Below are positions 29,108 to 38,300 of a stretch of DNA of 40,824 nt, piece by piece. A program made the translations under genes and the position numbers. The stretch is from a virus. Every line of letters begins with the position of its first letter. Positions within the stretch are counted from its first letter, which is position 1. Below the pieces are notes generated by a model, which worked only from the letters and a program-made list of their open reading frames with translations, had not been told where the DNA came from and made no database searches. The stretch is taken from IMG/VR virus record IMGVR_UViG_3300036851_000636, positions 1 to 40,824 of that record; one strand, written 5' to 3'.

Positions 29108-30913
29108 ATGTCCAACCTCCCCCTCGAAATCCCCCCCGGCATCGTGCGCACGCGTTCGGAGAACGCGGCCAAGGGCCGCTTCACGTCCGCCGATCACATC
29201 CGCTTCGTCAACGGCCTGCCCGAGAAGTGGAAGGGCTGGCGGAAGCTGATCGCGGAGCAGATGCTGGGCAAGGCCCGTGGCGCCATCGGCTGGTCCAACG
29301 CCTTCGGCAACCCCAACGCCGCCTTCGGCACCAACCTCAAGCTCTACGCCCTGCTCGGCAACGATACGCTGCAGGACATCACGCCGCTCGTGGCGTCCGG
29401 GACGCTTGGCAACGATCCCTTCGCGGTGGTGGAGGATTCCACCACCGTCACCGTCACGGACACCGCCCACGGGCGGGCCGAGGGGGATTTCGTCACTTAC
29501 GACGGGGCCACGGCCGGCGGGGGCATCACGGTCGACGGCGAGTACCCGGTTGCGACCGTGATCGATGTCGATCACTACACCATCGAGCACTCGGTGGCCG
29601 CCACCTCCACGGACTCCACCACCGGCGGCAACGCCGTCACCTACGAGTACCAGATCAACGTCGGGCTGGCCGACACGGTGGCAGGCCTGGGCTGGGGTGC
29701 GGGCGCCTGGGGCGAGGGGGAGTGGTCCACCCCGCGCGCGGAAGGCATCCCCCTGGAGTTCCGCTACTACTCGCTCTCCGAGTACGGCAACGAATTGCTC
29801 GCCAATCCCTCCACCTTGAGCCTCTATCTGTGGGAGGAGGCGACCGACGCGCGGGCCGAACTGGTGACCAATGCGCCCGCCAATATCCGGGCCATGTTCG
29901 TCACCGGCGAGCGGTTCATCTTCGCGCTGGGCTGCCTCGACGTGTCCCCCATGACGGTCAAGTGGCCGGACCGGGACGACCTCACCGACTGGACGCCGAC
30001 GGCCGCCAACACCGCCAATGAGAGGACGCTGCAGTCGGGCTCCAAGCTGATGGGGGGCTGTGCGCTCACCGACGGCATCTCGCTGGTGTGGTCCGACACC
30101 TCGCTCTATGTGTTCCAGTACACCGGCGACGAGTTCATCTACTCGGACCGGCTGGTGGCGACGGGCTGCGGGCTGGCTGCTCCTCTTGCCTTCTGCAAGG
30201 TCGGGGGCATGGCGTTCTGGTTCTCGGGCCGGCAGCTGTGGATGTATGCGGGCGGGGCGGTCCCGATTCCCAACTGCGGCGACCAGCTCGACGTGATGCT
30301 GGAGGAGATGGACCCCGCCCAGACCGCCAAGACCTGGGCCGAGTTCGACCAGTTCAACCATCAGGTGCGGTTCCACTACTGTGCGCTGGGCAGCACCGAG
30401 CCGAACCGCTACGTCGACGTGAACCTGCCCGAGGAAGCGTCCGCCAACGCTGACGACTGGGCCTGGACCAACGGCACCTGGCCCGACCCCCGCACCACCG
30501 GCTGCATCTTCCGCCACGAGGCCGGGGCCTCGATCCTGGTGGATGACGACGGCTTCCTCTACTCGCACAACGACGGGCTCGACGACGACGAGGACGCGCT
30601 CGACTGGCACCTGACCTGGGGCTTGTACGCCTTGAGCCGGGGGGAGCAGAACGTCGACGTGTTCGACATCATCCCCGACACTGAGAGGCAGATCGGCGCC
30701 GTCACCTACACGGTCTTCACCAAGGACCGGTCGAACGACGCCGGCAACCTCGACGAGATGGCCGTTACCGCATCCCCGACCGAGGGGAGGGTCGAGGCCC
30801 GCGTGTCGGGGCGGCACTTCTCCATGACCGCCAGCCAGTCGGGCGCGCGCGGCGGCGACGTGCGCTTCGGCATCATGAACCTCAATGTGCAGGATGCGGG
30901 TGAGCGGCCATGA
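29108..30913 (+). CDS. Tail nozzle/stopper-type protein (P22 gp10-like)
   Basis: A 601-residue protein. It starts MSNLPLEIPPGIVRTRSENA then RFTSADHIRFVNGLPEKWKG, a conserved opening of podovirus tail nozzle or head-closure proteins (P22 gp10 type). The rest is a run of beta repeats with W/F/Y blades (SLVWSDTSLYVFQYTGDEFI, GGMAFWFSGRQLWMYAGGAV) that suggests a propeller-like body. It is expected to follow the adaptor in the tail and gate DNA exit. The exact homologue cannot be fixed without a search. Confidence 0.66.
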   Translation: MSNLPLEIPPGIVRTRSENAAKGRFTSADHIRFVNGLPEKWKGWRKLIAEQMLGKARGAIGWSNAFGNPNAAFGTNLKLYALLGNDTLQDITPLVASGTLGNDPFAVVEDSTTVTVTDTAHGRAEGDFVTYDGATAGGGITVDGEYPVATVIDVDHYTIEHSVAATSTDSTTGGNAVTYEYQINVGLADTVAGLGWGAGAWGEGEWSTPRAEGIPLEFRYYSLSEYGNELLANPSTLSLYLWEEATDARAELVTNAPANIRAMFVTGERFIFALGCLDVSPMTVKWPDRDDLTDWTPTAANTANERTLQSGSKLMGGCALTDGISLVWSDTSLYVFQYTGDEFIYSDRLVATGCGLAAPLAFCKVGGMAFWFSGRQLWMYAGGAVPIPNCGDQLDVMLEEMDPAQTAKTWAEFDQFNHQVRFHYCALGSTEPNRYVDVNLPEEASANADDWAWTNGTWPDPRTTGCIFRHEAGASILVDDDGFLYSHNDGLDDDEDALDWHLTWGLYALSRGEQNVDVFDIIPDTERQIGAVTYTVFTKDRSNDAGNLDEMAVTASPTEGRVEARVSGRHFSMTASQSGARGGDVRFGIMNLNVQDAGERP

Positions 30914-31866
30914 GGATCGTCGCTCTCGGCCAGAAGCCGGGGCCGCAAGCTCCGGCGGACGCCAAGATCAAGTGGTGCATGGATGCGGTCGAGAAGATCG
31001 CCAACGCCAGCCATATCCCTGAGCCGGTTTCAACTGCGGTCGCCGATCTTGCCGCACACCTCGCCGATACATCGGACGCGCACGATGCCTCGGCAATCTC
31101 CTATGCCGGCGGCACGGGCATCTCGGCAACCAATGTCGAAGCGGCAATCGACGAGCTGGCAACCGAGAAGCTGAATACGGCTGATCTGCTCGCCGCCATC
31201 CTGGCGGTGGACGGCTCGGGCTCTGGCATCAACGCCGATCTTCTAGACGGACAATCCTCAGCGGCATTCGCGCTCTCGGCGCGCAACCTCACGGCGGGCA
31301 GCGGTCTGACGGGTGGCGGCGATCTTTCCGCTGATCGCACATTCAATGTGGGGGCTGGAACGGGCATCTCTGTAGCAGCCGACACCGTCGGGCTCGACAC
31401 CGCGCACTCGCGCAACACCGACCACGCAGTCACCCTCATCGCCTCGGGTTCGCTCCCGGCCGCAGCGGCGCTCGACATCACCAACATCCCGCAGACGTTC
31501 AGCTATCTGGCATTGAGCGTCACCGGAATGTCTTTCAATGCAGATGCCGCACTCCGCATTCAGGTCTCGATTGATAACGGCGCGAATTTCGACACCACAG
31601 CTGCCAACTACAGTGCAAATACCCCGTCGATTGCCGCCGGACAGACGATCCCCGCAGCCAATGTCGAAGACAACTCGATCCTCATATTTGGATATCGTGC
31701 CGGGACTGTGCCCTTAGCGATTCGGAGCAATCGTCGTGCCGGCCTAGCCGGGTCTCCTTCGGAAGGTAGCTATTGGGGCTCCACTGCAGGTGTCAACGCT
31801 CTGCGGCTCACTAGCGCCAGCGCCAACTTCGATGCCGGTACCTACGCACTCTACGGGGTCGTCTGA
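30910..31866 (+). CDS. Tail fibre protein with variable-looking tip
   Basis: A 318-residue protein overlapping the nozzle gene by four bases. The N-terminal part is helical (DAVEKIANASHIPEPVSTAV, VEAAIDELATEKLN). A fibre shaft follows: ADLLDGQSSAAFALSARNLT, then AGSGLTGGGDLSADRTFNVG and AGTGISVAADTVGLD. The C-terminal ~120 residues form a beta tip (YLALSVTGMSFNADAALRIQ, NSILIFGYRAGTVPLAIRSN). The tip uses visibly more A/T-ending codons than the shaft, as in exchanged receptor-binding tips. Confidence 0.7.
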   Translation: MRIVALGQKPGPQAPADAKIKWCMDAVEKIANASHIPEPVSTAVADLAAHLADTSDAHDASAISYAGGTGISATNVEAAIDELATEKLNTADLLAAILAVDGSGSGINADLLDGQSSAAFALSARNLTAGSGLTGGGDLSADRTFNVGAGTGISVAADTVGLDTAHSRNTDHAVTLIASGSLPAAAALDITNIPQTFSYLALSVTGMSFNADAALRIQVSIDNGANFDTTAANYSANTPSIAAGQTIPAANVEDNSILIFGYRAGTVPLAIRSNRRAGLAGSPSEGSYWGSTAGVNALRLTSASANFDAGTYALYGVV

Positions 31867-31872
31867 GCGGAC

Positions 31873-32406
31873 ATGTCCAACCGCACCCACCCCACCGTCT
31901 CTGCGCCGCCCTTCACCATCGAGGTAGCGGACGCGGACGACGAGGCCGCCTTCCTGGAGATCGCCGGGTTGGCCGAGGCCCTGCAGAAGCAGGGGGGCTA
32001 CGCGCCGCCGGACTACAAGAAGATGGCGGACGACATCTACGCGACCATGAAGCAGGGCATGACCTGGCTGGCGCGCGCGGCGCCGGACGCGCCCAACGCC
32101 GGCGAAGCCCTGGGGGCGCTGGGCCTGGAGGAGGTTGCCTTCCGCTACAGCCGCGAGACGTACCTGCAGGATGTGGGCTTCTACGTGAAGCCGCAGTCCC
32201 GGGCCAGCCAGGTCGGGGCGGCCCTGATGGCCGAGGCCTGCAAGGAAGGCGAGCGGCGGGGCAAGATCGTGCTGATCGAGATCACCAGCCCGGACCGGAG
32301 GCGCAAGGCGTTCCATACCGAGTCCGGTGTCGTCACCCAGATCGCCGGGTTCGTGCCCGTTGGATACGTGCTGCGCCTTGGCGCGCGCGCCGCCAGGAAG
32401 GATTGA
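31873..32406 (+). CDS. GNAT-family acetyltransferase in the tail module
   Basis: A 177-residue protein. The acetyl-CoA-binding motif A is at about residues 101-135: VGFYVKPQSRASQVGAALMA then EACKEGERRGKIVLIEIT, with an SxxxGxxL variant of the usual R/QxxGxG/A loop. N- and C-terminal parts (DADDEAAFLEIAGLAEALQK; TQIAGFVPVGYVLRLGARAA) fit the GNAT fold. GNAT genes occur among structural genes of podoviruses; whether the protein is packaged or active as an enzyme is unknown. Confidence 0.72.
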   Translation: MSNRTHPTVSAPPFTIEVADADDEAAFLEIAGLAEALQKQGGYAPPDYKKMADDIYATMKQGMTWLARAAPDAPNAGEALGALGLEEVAFRYSRETYLQDVGFYVKPQSRASQVGAALMAEACKEGERRGKIVLIEITSPDRRRKAFHTESGVVTQIAGFVPVGYVLRLGARAARKD

Positions 32407-32411
32407 GGGCC

Positions 32412-33656
32412 ATGGCCAAGCAGCAGAAGACCACCCAGAAGACCGATGTGCCGGAGTGGCTCGACGCCTACGGCGAAACCGCCTTCGGCAAGGCCAAGGA
32501 GGTGGCGGCGGACTTCCCGACGGAGTTCAAGGCCTACGAGGCGCCCAGGGTGGCGGACTTCTCGGGCGACCAGACCAACGCCTTCCAGCAGCTGCGCAAC
32601 CTGATCGCCGGCGCGCCCCAGATCGGGCCGGAGGCGATGGGCATGGTGCGGACCGCGGCCAACGCGCCGGCCCAGGCCGTCTCCACCGAGCGGGTGGTGG
32701 ACGAAGGTGGCAAGCTCGGCACCATCGCGTCCTACACCGACCCCTACATGAAGGCGGCGGAAGGGCCCGTGCAGGCGGCCATCCGCAAGATCACGGAAGC
32801 TGCGGACGCCACCCGCAAGAAGGTGGGGGCCGGCGCCACCATGGCGGGGGCCTTCGGCGATGCCCGCCACGGGGTTGCGGAAGCGGAGAACGAGAAGAAC
32901 CGCGGCCTCGCCATCGGTGAGACGGCGGGCAACCTCTACTCCAAGGCCATGTCCGACGCGATGGCAGCGCGCACGGGCGACCTCAACCGCTTCGGGGCGA
33001 CCGATACCGCCAATGCCCAGTTCAACGAGACGGCGCTGGGGAGGCTGTTCAAGGGCGCCACCGACCTCACCGGCACGGCCCAGGCCGACCAGCAGCGGCT
33101 GCTGCAGCAGGTATCCGCCCTGCTCGAGTCGGGCGGCAAGCAGCAGGCCAACGAGCAGCTGGGCCTCGATCGTGCCTTTGAGGAATTCATCCGCGAGTAC
33201 GGGCACGACTTCAACGTACTCAACGCGCTCACGGGCGCTGCCAAGGGCACGCCCACCGACTCCACCACCACCTCGAAGGCACCCGACAATTCCTGGATGG
33301 GCGCCCTGGGCTCCATCGCCGGCGCGCTGCTGGCGCCCGTTACCGCCGGGGGCAGCACGGTGCTGGGCTCGATGCTCACCGCGTCCGACGCGCGGGTCAA
33401 GGACGACATTACGCCTGTTGGCACACTCGACGACGGCAAGACCGTCTACCGCTTCCGCTACAAGGGCGACCCGTCCGGGCGGACGCACATCGGCCTGATG
33501 GCGCAGGAGGTCGAGCAGAGCAAGCCGGAGGCCGTTGTCGAGATATTCGGGGTCAAGCTCGTCGACTACCGGAAGGCGACGGAGCGCCCGATCTTGATCG
33601 ACCGGTTCAGCGTTGCGACGCACGCCGCGACCGCGCCGGCGGCAGCAGCCGCGTAA
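32412..33656 (+). CDS. Virion protein with C-terminal S74 self-cleaving chaperone domain
   Basis: A 414-residue protein. The first ~300 residues are mainly helical (WLDAYGETAFGKAKEVAADF, DADATRKK-like EAADATRKKVGAGATMAGAF, QQRLLQQVSALLESGGKQQA), with a hydrophobic Gly/Ala stretch at about 298-320 (GALGSIAGALLAPVTAGGST). The end is a Peptidase S74 / endosialidase-type chaperone: SDARVKDDITPVGTLDDGKT with S325-D326, then THIGLMAQEVEQSKPEAV. Such domains help trimers fold and usually cut themselves off just before the Ser. A helical body with S74 is rarer than a beta fibre and suggests an ejection or needle-like protein. Confidence 0.75.
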   Translation: MAKQQKTTQKTDVPEWLDAYGETAFGKAKEVAADFPTEFKAYEAPRVADFSGDQTNAFQQLRNLIAGAPQIGPEAMGMVRTAANAPAQAVSTERVVDEGGKLGTIASYTDPYMKAAEGPVQAAIRKITEAADATRKKVGAGATMAGAFGDARHGVAEAENEKNRGLAIGETAGNLYSKAMSDAMAARTGDLNRFGATDTANAQFNETALGRLFKGATDLTGTAQADQQRLLQQVSALLESGGKQQANEQLGLDRAFEEFIREYGHDFNVLNALTGAAKGTPTDSTTTSKAPDNSWMGALGSIAGALLAPVTAGGSTVLGSMLTASDARVKDDITPVGTLDDGKTVYRFRYKGDPSGRTHIGLMAQEVEQSKPEAVVEIFGVKLVDYRKATERPILIDRFSVATHAATAPAAAAA

Positions 33657-33666
33657 GTGGCGTCAT

Positions 33667-33690
33667 CCCCACTCCCCACTCCCCACTCCC
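33667..33690. repeat. CCCCACT tandem repeat, G-quadruplex motif on the - strand
   Basis: Three copies of CCCCACT followed by CCC. The - strand reads four runs of three to four G separated by AGT. It lies between the S74 protein gene and the internal protein gene, 30-50 bases before the start codon at 33719. Confidence 0.7.
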
Positions 33691-33718
33691 TATACCCCTT
33701 GAAAGAGGACGCAGCGTC

Positions 33719-35266
33719 ATGGCAGCGACCCTTGGCGAAATCTTGCCCCAGCTGCTCCAGCAGGTCCTGGGTGTCCCGCAGGCGGCAGCGGCGGGCCCAG
33801 GCCCCGGCCCTGGCGGCGGCCCCGGTGCCGGGCCGGCCTTCGAGCCAGACGATATCAGCGAGCTTCTGCAATCGCTGCAGTTCAAGGGGTCGCCCGCCGC
33901 ACCTCCGACCGGACCGGGCGGGATGCTCGAGCATCTGCAGAAGGCGATGGCGCCGATGGTGCCGGGCACCACATCGGTTGCCCGGCAGGGGCCGGCCGCA
34001 CCGCCGCTGCGCCGCATGCCTGGGACCGGCTCCGATTATGCGGCGTCGCCGCCGGCCGCGCCCCCAGTTGCGCCCGGCACGGCGGGTCCCATGCTCCCCG
34101 GCACGGCGGGCTCGGCGCCGGCCAGCGGCGGGCTCGCCGATCAGTTGCGTGGGCTGGTCCAGCAGCTGCTCGGTGGCGCACCGACCGACTTCGCGCGCGG
34201 CAACCAGGCCAACGAGCGGCCGGCCGTCGATCTGGCGCGCACGCCCGCAACGGGCGTGGTCCGCACCGATCCGACCGGAGCCGCGAGGCGCCCGACCGAC
34301 TTCGCGGCAGGCACCGAGGCCAACGAGCGCCCGGGCGTTCCCGACGGCATGCTCGCCCAGCTCCGCAACGCCATGTCGGCGGCGATGCCGGGGCCTGCCG
34401 GCGCGCCGACCAACATCGACGGCATGGACCAGCGCCCGGCCCGTCAGGTCTACGAGGGCGGCCGTCTGCAGCCCAACGTGCCGGCCTTCGGCCGCCCCCG
34501 GACACAGGTCGCCACCGACCAGGACGCCCCCCTCGCCGAAACCATCACGCGCGGAGCCGAGCAGGCCCAGGCGGGACGGGCGGCGGCCAATCCCTGGAGC
34601 GGGGACAACGCACCCAATACCATCATGACCCTCCTCGCGCGCGCGCTGCAGGGCATGGGGCAGGTGGACTCCAGGCAGCCGGGACTGGTCGCCGCGGGCC
34701 AAGGGGCATCCGGCGCCATCAGGGCCGGCACGGAGGCGCAGGACCGCGAGCAGCGCCGCAAGCTGGCCGAGTCCCAGAGCACCAGGGCGGACCGGGCCGA
34801 TACGCGGGCCGACCGGGCGGACATCCGCGCCGAGGAGACGCACGGTCTCAATCTGCAGAAGCTGGAGGCGGAGGTGCGCCGCCTCAACGGCGGGCCTCTC
34901 ACGCCCGATCAGAAGCTCAAGCTTCAGCAGGTCGCGGCAACGCTCTATCGCTCGGGTCGTGGCGGCGCGGTGCGCGCGGCAACGGCCGAGGAGATCAACC
35001 GGGACGCCGACGCCATCTATGGCAACCTCGCGCAGCGGCACGGGCTGCCGGGTACGGCTCCGGTGGGCGGACTGCCGGCACCGGGGGCACCGGCTCCGGC
35101 ACAGAGCGGGGCGCCTCGCGCGGCGGCGCCGGCACCCTCTGCTGCATCGGGCGCGGCCCGCGGCGCCGGCGTGCCCATGAACGGCACCTACACCGCTGCC
35201 GACGGCAAGACCTACAAGCGCGTCGGCCCCGGCAATACGCAGGCCGACTGGCAGCTCGTCCAGTAA
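33719..35266 (+). CDS. Low-complexity internal virion-type protein
   Basis: A 515-residue Pro/Ala/Gly-rich protein. An internal repeat is visible: PTDFARGNQANERPAVDLA at 155 and PTDFAAGTEANERPGVPDG at 192. Further on, a helical part carries RADRAD-type repeats (SQSTRADRADTRADRADIRA, about 350-370) like those in the portal extension. Late ordered parts (PDQKLKLQQVAATLYRSGRG and EINRDADAIYGNLAQRHGLP) and a final TYTAADGKTYKRVGPGNTQA follow. Order after the tail genes and before the giant polyvalent gene fits an ejection (internal head) protein. No family is assigned. Confidence 0.6.
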   Translation: MAATLGEILPQLLQQVLGVPQAAAAGPGPGPGGGPGAGPAFEPDDISELLQSLQFKGSPAAPPTGPGGMLEHLQKAMAPMVPGTTSVARQGPAAPPLRRMPGTGSDYAASPPAAPPVAPGTAGPMLPGTAGSAPASGGLADQLRGLVQQLLGGAPTDFARGNQANERPAVDLARTPATGVVRTDPTGAARRPTDFAAGTEANERPGVPDGMLAQLRNAMSAAMPGPAGAPTNIDGMDQRPARQVYEGGRLQPNVPAFGRPRTQVATDQDAPLAETITRGAEQAQAGRAAANPWSGDNAPNTIMTLLARALQGMGQVDSRQPGLVAAGQGASGAIRAGTEAQDREQRRKLAESQSTRADRADTRADRADIRAEETHGLNLQKLEAEVRRLNGGPLTPDQKLKLQQVAATLYRSGRGGAVRAATAEEINRDADAIYGNLAQRHGLPGTAPVGGLPAPGAPAPAQSGAPRAAAPAPSAASGAARGAGVPMNGTYTAADGKTYKRVGPGNTQADWQLVQ

Positions 35267-35353
35267 TCCGGGCGGTAACCCGGCCGCTGACGCGGGCCAC
35301 TCGCCCATCGCCACCCTGATCCACCCCCGGCTTCACGCAGGGCCTTTCACGCC

Positions 35354-38300
35354 ATGACGACGGACGACCCGTTCGACGACCTGGGCGCAGACGTGCCGTG
35401 GGCAGCCGACGTGCCAGCGGGCGCGCCGGCCGCCCCGACTGTCGATGCCGATGTGCCGTGGGCGCTCCCCGGCGCGTCGCCGACGCCGGCCGCGCCGAAG
35501 GCGCCAGCGGCCGCCCCAGCGGCTGCCGATGCGTCAGCATCCGAGGCGGCACCCTTCCCCGGCCGCATGGACCTGGGCCGCAACCAGCGCCGGCAAGACG
35601 CTGGGCAGGACCAGTCCGCCTCGTTCACCAGTACGGTGCCGAACCCTGAGAACTGGTGGGAGCAGTCGTTCGGGACAGGCGTCCAGCCGGTGGAGCCCGC
35701 ACCCGTGCCGGCTCCTGTCCCGGCCCCACGCCGCCGTCAGCCGGCCGCGGCTCCCGCACCGACCGCCCCACAGCCGCAGCCGGCCGCAGACCGGCCGTGG
35801 GCACCTGCAGCTCTCCCGCCGCTATCGGAGCTTCCCGGCCGTGCTGCCCGCCAGTTCGGGACGGTCGCGCGCGGAGTAGGCACCGCCGCGCTCAACGTCG
35901 GTGAAGCGATCGCCAACATCCCGCGTGCGCTGGGAGAGCTTTCCGCCCGCTATGAGTCCGGGGGACGCGGCGTCGGCTTCATCTCCACCGGCCGCGACGA
36001 TCCGGGTGGGCAGTCCTACGGGGTGCACCAGCTCTCCGGCAACTACTCGATGGGGGCGTTCCTGCGCTCCCCTGAAGGGGCGCCCTACCGCAATGCGTTC
36101 GGCGGCACCCGGCCGGCAACGGACTCGTTCAACCGCATCTATCGCGATGTCGCCGCCCGCGACCCGGAAGCGTTCGCCGAGGCGCAGCGTGGCTTCTACC
36201 ACCGCACGCACTATGAGCCGGTACGTTCGGTCGCTGAGGCGCGCGGGTTCGACGTGAGAAACCGGGGCGTGCAGGAAGCCCTGTTCTCCATCTCCGTGCA
36301 GCACGGCGGCGCTGCCAGGATCGTCGGCCGTGCCGCCCGCATGCTTGGTCCCAACGCCAGCCCCGAGGACCAGCTGCGGGCGCTCTACCAGGCACGCTCC
36401 AACTACGTCTCCGGCTTGCGCGATCTGCCAGGCCGCACGAGGGGCGCCGTGCTCGATCGCTACCGGCGCGAGATGGGCGACGCCATCGCGCTGGCGTCCG
36501 ATCCGGCGGCCGTTCCCGCCTCCACGACCCCCGCCCCCGCGAACATGCTCCCCACCTCCCAGGCGCCGGAGCTTGTCCGTGCGATGGGCCAGGAGCCGCC
36601 GCCCGCACCGGCCCGCATGCCCACAACCGATACGGCTCGCATGGGGCTCGGCATGGGCGGGGTGCTGGGCGCCCTCGACGATGACGGCGATGGGGATGGC
36701 GAGGACCGGCTCGATACCGAAGCGGGGCCTGCCGATCTGCCGGCCGCGCCGGAGGAGGTGCTTGCGCCGACACTGGTGGCGGACAGGCCCGCAGCAGGAG
36801 CGGACGTGCCGTGGGCGGCAGGGCCGGCCGCGCCTCCCGCTGCAGCGCCCGCCGGACAGCGGCAGGCGGACGTGCCGTGGGCACCGGCCGCCGCACCCGT
36901 CGCGCCTGCCGCGCAGTCGGAGGCGACGCAGGCCGGCAATGCCCGCCTCTTCGGCCTCAACGTGCCGGCGGGGAGCCTTCCCGGCCTGCTTGCCGGAGCG
37001 AAGCCGACCCAGCCCGCACTCTCGCCTGAGGAGGCGCAGGCCGCAGGGCAGGCCGAGCTGCAGACCGCCGAGTGGTGGGCGCCGGTGTGGCGCCGGGTCG
37101 CCGATCTCATCCCCGAGGGCTATCGCGAGAACCCGGAGCTCAAGGCAGCGGCCGCTGCGGCCGCCGAGGCGGCCGACAGCGGTGATCGCGAGGCCTACCG
37201 CGCTGCCATGCGCGAGGCACGCAAGGTTGCCAGGTCGATGCCGTGGGCAACCCAGCTTCCCGTAGTTCACGGCTTTACGAGCCAGCTGCAGCGCGCCCTC
37301 GATTCCCAGGCGCGCCAGGCCGAGGAACGGCTCGACCGCGCCCGCAAGATGATGCGCGGGGAGTTGGACCTCCCCTCCCAGACCTACGGCCAGAACCTCG
37401 CCAACACGGTCAACCAGACCATCGCCGAGTCGTTCACGTCGTCGTGGCTGCAGTATCTCGGCATCCTCCAGGGCCACGCCCAGGAAGCTGCCGGGCTCGG
37501 GGATGCCGACGACACCACGCTCTACCGCTTCGGCCAGCAGGTAGAGCAGTGGATCAAGGAGATGTTCCCCAACGACCCGGCCCGCCAGCAGGAGTTCTCC
37601 ACCGCGCTGGCGCAGGGCGCGGCGTCGACGACGGCGTTCCTCGGCCAGGGCATGGTGGCGGGGCTCCTCAAGGCCGGCACGGCAGGCCAGCTCGCCGTGA
37701 TGGGTCTCTCGGGCGCTGCCATGCAGGTGCCCGACGAGTTCGAGCGGGTCAGCAAGGCAGTCCGCGCTGGCACCGCGACCGAGCAGGACCGCCGGTGGGT
37801 CACCACCCTCAATACCGTCGGCGGCCTTACCGAAGCGCTCCCGTTCGTGCGGACCTTTGCCGGCCGGGGCGCACGTGGCGTGCCGGGCGCGCTGGCGCGC
37901 GGCGCCGAGCAGGCGACCGAGGAGTCCCTGCAGGAGGTCACGCAGACCCTCATCCAGAACAACGCGCGGCTGATCTACGATTCCACCCAGGACCCCTACG
38001 AGGGTGCCGTCCAGGGCGGCTTGATCGGCCTCATCACCGGCGGCATCTTCGGCGCGGGGATGTCCCAGGCCCAGGCCAACGCGGAAGCGCGCGCCGCAGT
38101 GGAACGCGGTCGTGCGCTCGGCTTCGAGGTGGTGCAGTCCGCCAACGACGGCCGGATGAATGCCGGCGTGCGCGGTGGCCGGACCGACACCGCCCCGGCG
38201 CCGCAACCGCCAGCCCAGCCGCAGCCTGTGCCGGTCCCCGCTGAGGCGCCAGCGGGCGCACCGCCGCCCGACCAGGCTCCGCCCACGCTCCAGCCCTCCC

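Noticed and set aside
36662-36760. Calcium-binding EF-hand or dockerin in the giant protein (DDDGDGDGED)
   Set aside because: The acidic run resembles a Ca loop, but flanking helices of an EF-hand are not evident and the surroundings are low-complexity linker.
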